Shown here: positions 1-8,893 of the stretch, piece after piece
Position numbering within the stretch: the first letter of the stretch is position 1
How the letters are laid out: every line of letters starts with the position of its first letter
Source of the DNA: Hyphomonadaceae bacterium
Lineage (GTDB): Bacteria > Pseudomonadota > Alphaproteobacteria > Caulobacterales > Hyphomonadaceae
Direction: 5' to 3'
Assembly: GCA_022844475.1 (NCBI GenBank)
Contig: JALHLR010000031.1
Location: 1 to 46,785, forward strand
Length of the DNA stretch: 46,785 bases
Position numbers and translations under genes: made by a program
Notes under the pieces: generated by a model
The model's input: the letters and a program-made list of their open reading frames with translations, nothing else
What the model was told of the DNA's origin: nothing
Databases searched by the model: none

Positions 1-453
1 GGCTTCGAACTCGCGCTGATGTGCGATGTCTTGCTGGCCTCCGCCGAGGCGAAGTTCGCCGACACGCACAGCCGCGTCGGCCTGATGCCAGTGTGGGGGC
101 TTTCGCAGAAACTGCCGCGCATCATCGGCGCGAGCCGCGCGAAGGAGCTGTCGCTTACGGGAAACTATCTTGATGCGGAGACGGCCGAACGCTGGGGCCT
201 TGTGAATCGGGTCTATGCGCCGGAAGCGCTGCTGCCGGCGGCGAAGAAGCTGGCGGCGGAAATGGCAGGCGTCGAGGGCGGGCTGCTGAAGCGCATGAAG
301 GCGGTGATCGACGACGGACTCTCCCTGCCCCTGCCCGAGGCGCTGAAGATGGAGATCCAGCGCGGTTCGGCCAACAATTCGGTGGTGACGCCGGAAGCGG
401 CCGAAGAGTCGCGCAAGACAGCGATGGCCCGCGGCCGGGAGCAGACGAGCTAA
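1..453 (+). CDS. Enoyl-CoA hydratase/isomerase family protein (3' part only)
   Basis: The 5' end lies outside the window; the reading frame is open from base 1 and reads GFELALMCDVLLASAEAKFA, the conserved crotonase segment that follows the oxyanion-hole glycines and forms the trimer-facing helix. The next part (LMPVWGLSQKLPRIIG, then ELSLTGNYLDAETAERWGLV) matches the usual substrate-pocket and C-terminal region of the family, and the protein ends about 100 residues later as expected. Crotonases hydrate or isomerise enoyl-CoA thioesters in fatty acid, amino acid or aromatic degradation; the substrate cannot be told from this fragment. It ends one base before the next gene, so the two are probably co-transcribed. 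Confidence 0.9.
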   Translation, partial: GFELALMCDVLLASAEAKFADTHSRVGLMPVWGLSQKLPRIIGASRAKELSLTGNYLDAETAERWGLVNRVYAPEALLPAAKKLAAEMAGVEGGLLKRMKAVIDDGLSLPLPEALKMEIQRGSANNSVVTPEAAEESRKTAMARGREQTS

Positions 454-454
454 G

Positions 455-1219
455 GTGAGCTGGTCGCGGACATATGACGGCGCGGAGCCGATGCGCGTCA
501 ACAAATGGCTGGCGCAATCCGGCGTGTGTTCCAGGCGCGAGGCGGATGAGCTGATCGCTGCCGGCGCGGTGCTGATCGATGGGACACGCGTCAACGATGC
601 GGGCCGCAAGATTGCAGCAGGCCAGACGCTGGTGCTGAACGATCGCGCGGAGCTGGGGCTTGAGGCGCAGATCTCGGTGATGATCCATAAGCCGGTGGGC
701 GTCGTGTCGGCGCAGCCTGATCCTGGACAGACGCCCGCGGCGCGCCTGCTGACATCCGAGCGGCAGGCGGGCAGCGGCTCTGTGCCCTCTTCGCGCGCGA
801 GCCTGCCGCCGCTTGGCCGGCTCGACCAGGACTCGCGGGGGCTTCTGCTGCTGTCGGAAGACGGCGTGCTGGCCAAGGCGATCATCGGGCCGGAGTCCGA
901 GGTCGACAAGGAATATGTCGTGACGGTGGCCGGCAAGGTCATGCGCGAGAAGGTGCAGAAGCTGCGCCATGGCCTCGAGCTGGACGGGCGCAAGCTGAAG
1001 CCGGCGAAGGTGACGCTTCAGGACGTGCAGGTCTTGCGCTTCGTGCTGAACGAGGGTCGCAACCGGCAGATCAGGCGCATGTGCGAGCTTGTCGATCTCG
1101 AGGTGACGGACCTCATCCGCGTGCGTATCGGGCCGCTGCTGCTTGGCGATCTGCCCGAGGGCAAGTGGCGGCATCTGACGGCGCAGGAGCGCGATGCGCT
1201 GGTCAGGGCGGGCGGGTAA
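455..1219 (+). CDS. 23S rRNA pseudouridine synthase, RsuA/RluB/RluF family
   Basis: A 254-residue protein. The N-terminus holds an S4 RNA-binding domain (MRVNKWLAQSGVCSRREADE, from about residue 13), followed by the RsuA-type catalytic core with the motif GRLDQDSRGLLLLSEDG (about residues 122-138), whose Asp is the catalytic nucleophile, and the family's ending NEGRNRQIRRMCE. It isomerises uridine to pseudouridine in large-subunit rRNA (RluF-like target is the best guess) or possibly a tRNA. The start given is a GTG one base after the preceding stop because the WSRTYDGAEPMRVNKWLAQ extension looks like that of alphaproteobacterial relatives; an ATG at 491 with GGAG three bases upstream is an alternative that still keeps the whole S4 domain. 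Confidence 0.9.
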   Translation: MSWSRTYDGAEPMRVNKWLAQSGVCSRREADELIAAGAVLIDGTRVNDAGRKIAAGQTLVLNDRAELGLEAQISVMIHKPVGVVSAQPDPGQTPAARLLTSERQAGSGSVPSSRASLPPLGRLDQDSRGLLLLSEDGVLAKAIIGPESEVDKEYVVTVAGKVMREKVQKLRHGLELDGRKLKPAKVTLQDVQVLRFVLNEGRNRQIRRMCELVDLEVTDLIRVRIGPLLLGDLPEGKWRHLTAQERDALVRAGG

Positions 1220-1241
1220 GGCGCAAAGCCTCCTGGTCGGG

Positions 1242-1745
1242 TCAGGAAAGGAGCTTCTGGTAAAGCGCCAGGGTCTCGCGGTCGAAGCAACAGAACAGGA
1301 CTTCGATTCTGCTTTCGCGTATCGCAAGTGAATCGCGCACGGTCGCTACGGCGACCTCTGCTGCGGCGTCTTTCGGATAGCCGTACACGCCGGTCGAGAT
1401 TGCGGGGAATGCGATGGAGCGCGCCGCGTGATCGGACGCAAGCCGCAGCGAACTGCGGTAGCAGCTCGCCAGCAGTTCAGCCTCGCACGCCCCGCCACCG
1501 CGCCAGACCGGGCCGACCGTGTGGATCACATGAAGGTGCGGCAGGTTGTGGGCGCCGGTGATGCGCGCCTCCCCCGTCGGGCAGCCGCCGAGCGCGCGGC
1601 ACTCGGCAAGTAGGCCGGGCCCTGCCGCACGGTGGATCGCACCATCGACGCCGCCGCCGCCGAGCAGCGATGCGTTCGCCGCGTTGACGATGATATCGGC
1701 CTTCACACAGGTGATGTCGCCTTGCTCTGCTCTGATCTGCGCCAT
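1242..1745 (-). CDS. Macro-domain protein, MacroD-type O-acetyl-ADP-ribose deacetylase
   Basis: About 167 residues, the normal length for bacterial MacroD/YmdB-like hydrolases. The ADP-ribose-binding motifs are all visible: GDIT close to the N-terminus, [22 protein letters not shown] (binding loop 1 with the Asn-Ala-Ala-Asn and Gly-rich stretch) and [13 protein letters not shown] (loop 2). Members remove acetyl from O-acetyl-ADP-ribose or ADP-ribose from proteins. The open frame extends upstream to 1985, but homologues begin right at [11 protein letters not shown], so the ATG at 1745 was chosen; no good ribosome-binding site is visible there and a start at 1811 is possible. Divergent from the next gene across about 130 bases. 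Confidence 0.88.
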   Translation of the reverse strand: MAQIRAEQGDITCVKADIIVNAANASLLGGGGVDGAIHRAAGPGLLAECRALGGCPTGEARITGAHNLPHLHVIHTVGPVWRGGGACEAELLASCYRSSLRLASDHAARSIAFPAISTGVYGYPKDAAAEVAVATVRDSLAIRESRIEVLFCCFDRETLALYQKLLS

Positions 1746-1877
1746 GGCCGTCCCGGACGGTGCAATACAGGCCGGAAAACAGCATTCCCGCGCCAGTTCA
1801 TTGCCCGACATTGCAGAATCACCCGTCTCGCGTAAATGACCCGCGAGAGACGGGGCAGCCCCCGCCGGAGCTTTCTG

Positions 1878-2231
1878 ATGAGCATCGACCAGAAAGTCGC
1901 CTGTCGCCGCGCGCCGAAGCTGCCGGATCATCTGCCGCGTGCGGCAGAATGGAAGCGCGAGGACTATAAGGAAACGCCGATCCACGTGTTTTCGGATCGG
2001 ACGTGGCGTATCAGCGTCATCGTGGAAAGCTGCGCCGACGACGAAGACCCACGGAAAGCAATCGCCGAGGAGCTCGACGCCGCCGGGGACGATGGTGATC
2101 CAGCCAGCTTTGGCATGATGGCCTATGTGACACTTGAGCCTTCCAGCGCGCCACAGGATGGCGTTGACCTGCAGATGGCGGTTCTGGAAATGCTGTGCGA
2201 AACCTGCGACGGCCTGGTGCTGCCGAACTGA
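1878..2231 (+). CDS. Conserved small protein of unknown function
   Basis: 117 residues, soluble, acidic in the second half, no signal peptide or membrane segment, two cysteines near the C-terminus (LCETCDGL). The start is the ATG at 1878 because GGAG lies seven bases upstream; the open frame runs further back but without such a site. It ends eight bases before the purL start and probably shares a transcript with it. I do not recognise the family; the segment [14 protein letters not shown] resembles nothing I can name. Function unknown. Confidence 0.65.
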   Translation: MSIDQKVACRRAPKLPDHLPRAAEWKREDYKETPIHVFSDRTWRISVIVESCADDEDPRKAIAEELDAAGDDGDPASFGMMAYVTLEPSSAPQDGVDLQMAVLEMLCETCDGLVLPN

Positions 2232-2239
2232 GGATAGAG

Positions 2240-4480
2240 ATGATCGACCTTTCCCCGCTCCTCAAGGACCAGACTGCCGCCGATGCGGCGGCACAGGGCA
2301 TCAAGGCGGACGAGTACGCCATCCTGCTCGACAGGCTGGGCCGGGCGCCGAACAAGGTGGAGCTCGGGATATTCTCCGTGATGTGGTCGGAGCACTGCTC
2401 CTACAAATCCACGCGCCGCCATCTGGGCAAATTTCCGACCAAAGGTACGCGCGTGATCCAGGGGCCTGGTGAAAATGCCGGCGTCGTCGACATCGGCGAC
2501 GGGCAGGCGTGCATCTTCAAGATGGAGTCGCACAATCACCCGTCCTACATCGAGCCCTATCAGGGCGCGGCGACGGGCGTGGGCGGTATCCTGCGGGATG
2601 TGTTCACGATGGGCGCGCGACCGATCGCGCTGGTGAACGCGTTGCGCTTTGGCGATCCAAGCCATCACAAGACGCGCTCGTTGGTCGCGGGCGTGGTCGG
2701 CGGAATCGGCGGCTACGGAAACTGCGTCGGCGTGCCGACGGTGGCGGGCGAAACCCAGTTCCACAAGGGATACAACGGCAACATCCTCGTCAACGCGATG
2801 GCGGTGGGCCTCGCAGACACGGACAAGATCTTCTACTCGCGCGGCGCCGAGCCGGGCAATGCGATCTTCTATGTGGGATCGAAGACAGGGCGCGACGGCA
2901 TCCATGGCGCAACGATGGCGTCTGCGGAATTCTCGGAGGGCGATGAGGAAAAGCGGCCGACTGTGCAGGTCGGCGACCCGTTCACCGAGAAGCTCCTGAT
3001 TGAGGCTTGCCTTGAATTGATGGCAACCGACTGGATCCAGTCGATTCAGGACATGGGTGCAGCGGGGCTCACCTCCTCCTCCGTAGAGATCGCAGACAAG
3101 GGCGGCGTCGGTGTCGAGATGGACATGGACAAGGTGCCCCAGCGCGAGACGGGCATGACAGCCTACGAGATCATGCTGTCGGAGTCGCAAGAGCGGATGC
3201 TCATGGTGCTTAAGCCCGGCAAAGAGGCAGACGCGAAGAAGATCTTCGACAAGTGGGACCTAGATGCCGAGGTGATCGGCTACACGACAGACACCGGGCG
3301 GCTTGTGCTTAAGCAGCAGGGTCAGGTTGTGTGCGATATTCCGGTACCGCCGCTGTCGCAGGATGCGCCCAACTATGACCGGCCGTGGAATCCGCCCAAG
3401 CCTGCACCGGCTCTCGATATCTCGAAACATCCGGAGCCTGCAGATTATGGCGAGGTGCTGCTGAAGCTGATGTCGTCGCCGGACATGGCGTCGAAGCGCT
3501 GGATCTGGGAGCAGTATGATCGCCACGTTATGGGCGATACGATCGACAGCTCCCAATCGGGCGGCGACGCCGCCATCGTGCGCATTCACGGCACCAACAA
3601 GGGTCTCGCGATCTGCTCGGACTGCAACCCGCACTATGTGGCGGCCGACCCCTATGAGGGCGGCAAGCAGGCGGTGGCGGAAGCCTATCGCAACCTCAGC
3701 GCGGTTGGCGCGACGCCGATCGCGATCACCGATAACCTCAATTTCGGCAATCCGGAAAAGCCCGACACGATGGGCGTGATCGTGAAGGCGATCGAGGGCA
3801 TGGCGGAAGCCTGCCGCGTCCTCGAATTCCCGGTCGTGAGCGGGAACGTGTCCTTGTATAACGAGACGGACGGTGTGGGGATTCCGCCGACGCCGGTGGT
3901 GGGCGGGATCGGGCTGATCGAAAACCTCGACCATGTGGCGACGCTGAAGGGGGCGCAGCAGGGCGATGAGCTGTTCACACTGGGGGCCACCGACCGCCAT
4001 CTCGGGGCATCGGTCTATGCGCGCGTGATTCTGGGGCTCGATGGACCTGCCGCAGGCTCCCCGCCGCGGGTCGATCTTGCCGTCGAGATGCGTAACGCCG
4101 CGATTGTTCGAAAATTGATTGGTGCGGGACTGGTCAGTGCCGTGCACGATGTGAGCGATGGTGGAGTCGCTTGCGCTGCAGCCGATATGGCGCTGGCGAG
4201 CGGCATTGGCGTCGAGTTGAGGTATGCCGACGACGATCGCGACGTCTCAGACCTGTTCGGCGAAACTCAGGCTAGATACTTGCTGGCGATCAAACCAGCC
4301 GACCGTGAAGCTGCGATGAAGGTGATGGCGCAAGCGCCGCACTTCCTGACCGGCCGGTTCGGAGGCGACTCCCTCTTTAGTGAAAGCCGCATATCGGGTC
4401 GACGGATTGACGTCCCCCTCTCCACCCTTCGCGCGGCGCACGAGGGCTGGCTGCCGAACTACATGAAGGGCGGCGGCTGA
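2240..4480 (+). CDS. purL: Phosphoribosylformylglycinamidine synthase subunit PurL
   Basis: 746 residues, the length of the small (multi-subunit) PurL used with PurS and PurQ. It carries out the fourth step of purine biosynthesis, converting FGAR to FGAM with ATP and ammonia delivered from glutamine by PurQ. Visible signatures are [10 protein letters not shown] (catalytic His52), MESHNHPS (residues 96-102), repeated glycine-rich nucleotide-binding segments such as [19 protein letters not shown] and the second-half equivalents [13 protein letters not shown] and [10 protein letters not shown]. The start is the ATG at 2240 with AGGA just upstream. No purS or purQ is in the window immediately after it; purS/purQ probably lie elsewhere. 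bolA and grxD follow, an order common in Alphaproteobacteria. Confidence 0.97.
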   Translation: MIDLSPLLKDQTAADAAAQGIKADEYAILLDRLGRAPNKVELGIFSVMWSEHCSYKSTRRHLGKFPTKGTRVIQGPGENAGVVDIGDGQACIFKMESHNHPSYIEPYQGAATGVGGILRDVFTMGARPIALVNALRFGDPSHHKTRSLVAGVVGGIGGYGNCVGVPTVAGETQFHKGYNGNILVNAMAVGLADTDKIFYSRGAEPGNAIFYVGSKTGRDGIHGATMASAEFSEGDEEKRPTVQVGDPFTEKLLIEACLELMATDWIQSIQDMGAAGLTSSSVEIADKGGVGVEMDMDKVPQRETGMTAYEIMLSESQERMLMVLKPGKEADAKKIFDKWDLDAEVIGYTTDTGRLVLKQQGQVVCDIPVPPLSQDAPNYDRPWNPPKPAPALDISKHPEPADYGEVLLKLMSSPDMASKRWIWEQYDRHVMGDTIDSSQSGGDAAIVRIHGTNKGLAICSDCNPHYVAADPYEGGKQAVAEAYRNLSAVGATPIAITDNLNFGNPEKPDTMGVIVKAIEGMAEACRVLEFPVVSGNVSLYNETDGVGIPPTPVVGGIGLIENLDHVATLKGAQQGDELFTLGATDRHLGASVYARVILGLDGPAAGSPPRVDLAVEMRNAAIVRKLIGAGLVSAVHDVSDGGVACAAADMALASGIGVELRYADDDRDVSDLFGETQARYLLAIKPADREAAMKVMAQAPHFLTGRFGGDSLFSESRISGRRIDVPLSTLRAAHEGWLPNYMKGGG

Positions 4481-4688
4481 TCGCGCGCGGTTGGCGCTGC
4501 AAGAACGCGCGTTCGGAATGATTCTAAAATCTCTTGCCGGTGTTGCCCTGCTCCCACGGTACGCAAGCCGCCTCGCTGATGCTGTTTGTCACTATTGTGT
4601 CGGCGCACCATCTCTCTAGAAACGGCGCGGGACCAGTTCCGGCTGCCGGCGAGCCGGGCTGCTGGCGATTGAGGGAAGGACTTGAACC
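4481..4688. promoter_or_regulatory. purL-bolA intergenic region with two adjacent palindromes
   Basis: The 208-base gap holds a perfect 12-base palindrome GAACGCGCGTTC (4503-4514) followed by GGAATGATTCTAAAAT (4515-4530), whose core GAATGATTC is again a perfect 9-base palindrome and whose right half resembles alphaproteobacterial Irr/iron-control boxes (TTCTAA). The rest up to the bolA ribosome-binding site AGGGAAGGA (about 4673-4680) shows nothing else. Binding by an iron-responsive regulator is only an inference from the downstream BolA-glutaredoxin genes. Confidence 0.35.
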
Positions 4689-4922
4689 ATGGCGATGGAG
4701 CGAACGACGCTCGAAGCCTATCTGCGGGACGCGTTTCCGGACGCGCAGATCACGCTCAAGGACCTTGCCGGCGACAATGATCACTGGAGCGCCGAGATCG
4801 TCTCCGAACAGTTCCGTGGCAAGTCGCGTGTCGCCCAGCACCAGATGGTCTACGCGGCCCTGAAGGGCCGCATGGGCGGGCAGCTGCACGCCCTCGCCCT
4901 GCAAACGCGCGCACCCGCCTGA
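4689..4922 (+). CDS. BolA family protein
   Basis: 77 residues, a complete BolA-like domain: LEAYLRDAFPDAQITLKDLAGDNDHWSAEIVSEQFRGKSRVAQHQMVYAALKGRMGGQLHALALQT, with the family's conserved D-x-x-H-W and H-Q-x-V-Y elements. The protein pairs with a CGFS glutaredoxin to bind and hand on a [2Fe-2S] cluster; the partner GrxD is encoded 900 bases downstream. AGGGAAGGA is correctly placed upstream of the ATG. The gene is followed after 12 bases by an aldo/keto reductase gene, so the two are likely co-transcribed. Confidence 0.93.
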   Translation: MAMERTTLEAYLRDAFPDAQITLKDLAGDNDHWSAEIVSEQFRGKSRVAQHQMVYAALKGRMGGQLHALALQTRAPA

Positions 4923-4934
4923 ACTGGAACCAGC

Positions 4935-5780
4935 GTGGCGCACGGGTCTGGCATTCCGCACGGAGCGCGTCGCCTCGGCTTCGGGGTGAGCGGGCCCCAT
5001 GGAACTGCGCTGATCCGGCCGGAGGCGACAGTGCAGATGATCCTGCACGCTTATGCACTCGGCGTCCGCACGTTCGACACCGGCCCATCCTATGGCGCTG
5101 GGGAAGCGGAGCGACGGCTGGGCGAGGCTCTGGCGCGGTTGCCGCCTTACGATCCGATCGTGGCAACCAAGGTTGGCTTACAGTCCTCGGGCATCAAGCG
5201 GCGGGAACGTGATTTCTCCGCGGATGCGGTGCGCCGCTCCGTGGAAGGTTCGCTGAAGCGGCTTCGGCGGGCGCGGATCGATTGCCTCTACCTGCACGGG
5301 CCGGCCGAGAACGAACTGACCGACACCCTGCTGCGCGCCCTGGCCGATCTGCGGCGCGAAGGGCGCGTGGTGTCCGTCGGCGTCTGCGGCCGCGGGGCTG
5401 AACTCGAGGCCGCGATGCGGACGGGCGAGTTCACTCATTTCATGGCGCCCGTCCATGCCGGACTGAAAAGCGCGGCCAAGGAGCGGCTCTACCGCCTGCG
5501 GACGGCGGGGGAACTGGTCGGCATCGAGGTGATGACCACGGCCAATCCGCGCTTTCCGCTGCCGGTGAGCGCAGGGGCGACCTGGCGTCTGGCGCGCGCC
5601 GTCATGGGGTGGAGCCCGGACCGGGCCGCAACGCCGATGACGCATGGCGAATCCCTGTGTTGGGCCCTGAACGAGGGCGGCGCGCATCGCGTAATCACCA
5701 CAACAAGCAACATCGCCCATCTGGAAGCGAACGTCTGGGCGGTGAACAACTGCGGCGGCGGCGGCTTGATTACCGGCTGA
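4935..5780 (+). CDS. Aldo/keto reductase
   Basis: 281 residues with GTG start 12 bases after bolA. The aldo/keto reductase tetrad is in place: Asp48 and Tyr53 in FDTGPSYG, Lys79 in ATKVG and His121 in LYLHGP, followed by the usual TIM-barrel strands. Such enzymes reduce aldehydes or ketones with NADPH. The protein is at the short end and the C-terminal NADPH-binding part (ITTTSNIAHLEANV) is compact, resembling the small plant/bacterial D-threo-aldose or galactose dehydrogenase-like group. The substrate is unknown. It sits between bolA and grxD, which are normally adjacent, so it may be an insertion or may share their regulation. Confidence 0.85.
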   Translation: MAHGSGIPHGARRLGFGVSGPHGTALIRPEATVQMILHAYALGVRTFDTGPSYGAGEAERRLGEALARLPPYDPIVATKVGLQSSGIKRRERDFSADAVRRSVEGSLKRLRRARIDCLYLHGPAENELTDTLLRALADLRREGRVVSVGVCGRGAELEAAMRTGEFTHFMAPVHAGLKSAAKERLYRLRTAGELVGIEVMTTANPRFPLPVSAGATWRLARAVMGWSPDRAATPMTHGESLCWALNEGGAHRVITTTSNIAHLEANVWAVNNCGGGGLITG

Positions 5781-5827
5781 TCCGGCCTTAGCTGAGGCGT
5801 GTACAGCCAATTGCCGGGGTTTTCGCC

Positions 5828-6157
5828 ATGAGCGACGTCAACGCACGCATCCAGGGCCTGGTCGACGCCAGCCCGGTCTTCCTGTTCATGAAAGGGACGC
5901 CGACCTTCCCGCAATGCGGCTTCTCGGCGACCGTGATCTCGATCCTCGACCATCTCGGCGTGCGCTATGACAGCGCGAACATCCTGGAGGATGCGGACCT
6001 GCGTCAGGGCATCAAGGATTTTTCGAACTGGCCGACGATCCCCCAGCTTTACGTGAAAGGCGAGTTCATCGGCGGCTGCGACATCACCAAGGAGATGTTC
6101 CAGTCGGGCGAGCTGAAACAGCTGCTTGAGGAAAAGGGCGTGTTGCAGACGGCCTGA
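5828..6157 (+). CDS. grxD: Monothiol glutaredoxin, Grx4 family
   Basis: 109 residues, full length. The monothiol active site CGFS is at residues 30-33 (KGTPTFPQCGFSATV), preceded by the family's FMKGTP and followed by NWPTIPQLYVKGEFIGGCDI with the glutathione-binding WP-TIPQ and GGCD elements. It binds a glutathione-ligated [2Fe-2S] cluster as a homodimer or with BolA and delivers it to apoproteins. The stop codon abuts the end of the convergent gene: TGATCA serves as stop for both strands. Confidence 0.97.
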   Translation: MSDVNARIQGLVDASPVFLFMKGTPTFPQCGFSATVISILDHLGVRYDSANILEDADLRQGIKDFSNWPTIPQLYVKGEFIGGCDITKEMFQSGELKQLLEEKGVLQTA

Positions 6158-6577
6158 TCAGCCGATTCTGCGCTCTGGTCCCGCCGCAGATTGCAGCCGT
6201 GGCGCAGCTGCCAGAATGGCGTTTCTGAACTCGGACGTGTCGACTTGACCGGCCAGAGTCGCCGACGCCCCGCGAATTTCCGCCATCACAAGCACGTATT
6301 CCAGGGACTTCCCCGCAAGACCGCGGCTCGCCATGGCCACGACTGCAGGAGAGCCCGGCCGTTCGCACAGCTCACTCACGAGCTGCAAATCGCTAGCGGT
6401 ATCCACGTCGATCACAACCACGTCGAAGCCTGAAGCCACTTCTGCCATGGATGCAGAGCGGCGGAGTGGGTGCAGGACGGCCTCGATGTGAGCGGATCCA
6501 GCGGCCTTGAACGCTGCACGCGTCGCCTCTCCGGAAGCTATCAGAAGCGCGCGTACCCGAGCGAATGATCTAGGCAT
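6158..6577 (-). CDS. Degenerate response-regulator receiver-like protein
   Basis: 139 residues. The start at 6577 has GGGAGAGC just upstream; an upstream in-frame start exists without such a site. Fold pattern is that of a stand-alone receiver domain: strand RALLIAS, then FDVVVIDVD with an Asp at 57 where the phosphoacceptor usually sits, AVVAMASRG, and ASATLAGQVDTSEFRNAIL, where the near-invariant Lys-Pro is replaced by Gln111-Val. The acidic pair after the first strand is also absent. It is therefore probably a pseudo-receiver that does not undergo normal phosphorylation; the assignment rests on pattern alone. Convergent and touching grxD. Confidence 0.6.
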   Translation of the reverse strand: MPRSFARVRALLIASGEATRAAFKAAGSAHIEAVLHPLRRSASMAEVASGFDVVVIDVDTASDLQLVSELCERPGSPAVVAMASRGLAGKSLEYVLVMAEIRGASATLAGQVDTSEFRNAILAAAPRLQSAAGPERRIG

Positions 6578-6773
6578 CCCAGCTCTCCCAACAGACCGGT
6601 CCGGCGGGGTGCGATCCAACGACCTCAGCCAGCCCAGGTTAAAATCTGATCCCTTTTTGTTAACTAAGGGTTGCCGGCCTCATCGGGGATGACCCCAGGT
6701 TTTGGCGCCTGTTGCCCGAACATTGCTGTTTTCGGGGCGGCAGGTATCAACGGCGGCCCAGCAGCATGAGCCG

Positions 6774-7667
6774 ATGGCCGACAACTTGAACCTTCCATCC
6801 GAAGAACGGGACGAGGGCTTTTCGCCCCTCCATCCGGTCTTTGCGGCAGCGCCGCAGAGCGTGAGTTTCCGCAAGCTGCGCAAGCGGCTGGTGCGCCAGA
6901 CGCAGGAGGCGATCCGCGCCTATGGCATGGCGCCCGAGGGGCGCAGGCCGCGCTGGCTGGTCTGCCTGTCCGGCGGCAAGGACAGCTACACGCTTCTCTC
7001 GGTGCTGCTCGACCTGCAATGGCAGGGCGCGCTGCCGGTGGACCTGCTGGCGTGCAATCTCGATCAGGGGCAACCGGGCTTCGACAAGGAAATCCTGCCC
7101 GCTTATTTCGCGAAGATCGGCGTGCCGTACCGCATCATCACTCAGGACACGTATTCGGTGGTGACCGAGAAAGTGCCTGCGTCGAACACATTTTGCTCGC
7201 TGTGCTCACGCATGCGGCGCGGCATTCTCTACCGGGTCGCGCGCGAAGAGGGATGCGAGGCGGTCGTGCTGGGGCATCATCGCGACGATGCGCTTGAGAC
7301 ATTCATGCTGAACTTCCTGTTCGGCGGCCGCATGGCGGCAATGCCTCCGAAGCTGGTCAACGATGCGGGCGATCTCTTCGTCCTGCGGCCGCTGATAGGT
7401 TGCGCGGAGGACGACATCCGGAAGTTCGCGGAGCTGATGCACTATCCGATCATACCGTGCAATCTGTGCGGATCGCAGGACGGGCTGCAGCGGATGCAGA
7501 TCAAATCGCTGCTGGATGACTGGGAGAAGCGCAATCCGGGCAGGCGCCAGATCATGGCGCGGGCTATGAGCCATGTGCGGCCGTCTCACATGGTGGATGG
7601 CGAGCTGTTCGACTTCACCGGACTGGAGCTGGGCCAGCCGGGGACGAAGGATGACGGGCTGTCTTGA
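6774..7667 (+). CDS. ttcA: tRNA 2-thiocytidine biosynthesis protein TtcA
   Basis: 297 residues. The PP-loop SGGKDS is at residues 66-71 and the [4Fe-4S]-binding cysteines at 141/144 (CSLC) and 229/232 (CNLC), together with [14 protein letters not shown] and [17 protein letters not shown], which is diagnostic for TtcA. It thiolates C32 in certain tRNAs using ATP and an iron-sulfur cluster. The ATG at 6774 is used; an upstream TTG at 6702 adds residues unlike the family. Its placement just after the BolA/Grx cluster-delivery genes fits its need for a cluster. It ends four bases after the start of a possible upstream extension of cysQ. Confidence 0.95.
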   Translation: MADNLNLPSEERDEGFSPLHPVFAAAPQSVSFRKLRKRLVRQTQEAIRAYGMAPEGRRPRWLVCLSGGKDSYTLLSVLLDLQWQGALPVDLLACNLDQGQPGFDKEILPAYFAKIGVPYRIITQDTYSVVTEKVPASNTFCSLCSRMRRGILYRVAREEGCEAVVLGHHRDDALETFMLNFLFGGRMAAMPPKLVNDAGDLFVLRPLIGCAEDDIRKFAELMHYPIIPCNLCGSQDGLQRMQIKSLLDDWEKRNPGRRQIMARAMSHVRPSHMVDGELFDFTGLELGQPGTKDDGLS

Positions 7668-7723
7668 TTGACAGACTTAAGCCGAACCGCAATGGCTCGC
7701 TGCTGCTGATACGGAACGACGCT

Positions 7724-8542
7724 ATGGCCTTCACCCTGCCCCACCCCACCAACAAGGAGCGCGATGAGCTTGCGAAACTTTTCGCGAGCATCGCATCCGA
7801 GGCGGGCGTGCGGGTGATGGAGGTCTACCACAGCGACTTCGAGCATCGCACCAAGGCGGACTACAGCCCCGTCTCGGATGCCGATGAGCGGGCCGAGGAA
7901 GTGATCCTCGCGCGACTTGCTGCGGAGCTGCCGGGCGTGCCGGTTCTGGCGGAGGAGCGCGCGGCGCGCGAGGGCGTCGGCGAGACGATCGGCGACGTAT
8001 TCCTGCTGGTAGATCCGGTCGACGGCACGAAGGAGTTCATCCAGCGCAAGGGCGACTTCACCGTCAACATCGCGCTGATCTGCAGCGGCGCGCCCGTGGC
8101 GGGCGCCGTGTTCGCGCCGGCGCGCGGCGAGATGTATACTGGCGGCGCCGGGGCCACGCTGATCACCGACTTCGCGCCGGGCGCAATCGTGCGCGGCGGC
8201 CAGACAATCCGGACGCGCGGCTACCCGGCCGCTGGCCTCACGGCGATTACGTCGTCGTCGCATCTCGACGATCGCACGAAGGCGTTTCTCGCCGAGCGAA
8301 AGATCACACAGCAGATCGGCATCGGTTCGTCGCTGAAATTCTGCTGGGTGGCGGCGGGCAAGGCGGATGTCTATCCTCGCTGGGGCCCAACGATGGAGTG
8401 GGACACAGCGGCGGGCCATGCCGTGCTTCACGCTGCAGGCGGGCGTACGATCCGGCCCGACGGTGCGGCCTTCACATACGGCAAGGGCACGGATGGGTTC
8501 AGGAATGGCCCGTTCATCGCGTGGGGGCGGGAACCGGTCTAG
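7724..8542 (+). CDS. cysQ: 3'(2'),5'-bisphosphate nucleotidase CysQ
   Basis: 272 residues. Inositol-monophosphatase-fold metal site: ADYSPVSDAD, the acidic pair at 77-78 (LAEE), DPVDGTKEF (97-105) and WDTAAGHA (226-233). The TKEF after DPVDG and KGDFTVNIAL are typical for CysQ, which removes the 3' phosphate from PAP or PAPS in sulfate assimilation and keeps inhibitory PAP low. The ATG at 7724 gives the family's normal N-terminus; a TTG at 7664 overlapping the ttcA stop would add 20 residues. Probably co-transcribed with ttcA. Confidence 0.93.
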   Translation: MAFTLPHPTNKERDELAKLFASIASEAGVRVMEVYHSDFEHRTKADYSPVSDADERAEEVILARLAAELPGVPVLAEERAAREGVGETIGDVFLLVDPVDGTKEFIQRKGDFTVNIALICSGAPVAGAVFAPARGEMYTGGAGATLITDFAPGAIVRGGQTIRTRGYPAAGLTAITSSSHLDDRTKAFLAERKITQQIGIGSSLKFCWVAAGKADVYPRWGPTMEWDTAAGHAVLHAAGGRTIRPDGAAFTYGKGTDGFRNGPFIAWGREPV

Positions 8543-8596
8543 CAATCCGGGCGCGTCTGAGGCAGAGACCGGGTCTCAACAGACGAGCTTGTCCCC

Positions 8597-8839
8597 ATGA
8601 CCACGACCATGCCCGACCGCCTGAGCCAGGATCCCAAGAGCCCCTATCATGACAAGGAGCTGCTGGAGCGCGGCATCGGCATCCGCTTCAACGGTCAGGA
8701 AAAGACCAATGTCTGGGAGTACTGCATTAGCGAGGGCTGGGTGCGCGTGGTCGCGGGCGCAGCGCTCGACCGCAAGGGCCAGCCGATGACGCTGCTGCTC
8801 AAGGGCAAGGTCGAGCCTTATGTCGAGGGGGAAGGCTGA
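8597..8839 (+). CDS. DUF3297 family protein
   Basis: 80 residues and nearly all of it the DUF3297 signature: PDRLSQDPKSPYHDKELLER, then GIGIRFNGQEKTNVWEYCIS and EGWVRVVAGAALDRKGQPMTL. The family is widespread in proteobacteria, small, cytoplasmic, and has no known function. Separated from cysQ by 54 bases on the same strand. Confidence 0.9.
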   Translation: MTTTMPDRLSQDPKSPYHDKELLERGIGIRFNGQEKTNVWEYCISEGWVRVVAGAALDRKGQPMTLLLKGKVEPYVEGEG

Positions 8840-8893
8840 GGGGTGTCCCGCGAGCTGTCAGGCGGGGCTCGTGCTTCGACGGTCGGGTAGGTT

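Noticed and set aside
155..1327. A 390-codon open frame on the minus strand
   Set aside because: Antisense shadow of the crotonase and pseudouridine synthase genes.
2123..3190. A 355-codon open frame on the minus strand, and a similar one at 3260-4147
   Set aside because: Both are shadows of purL.
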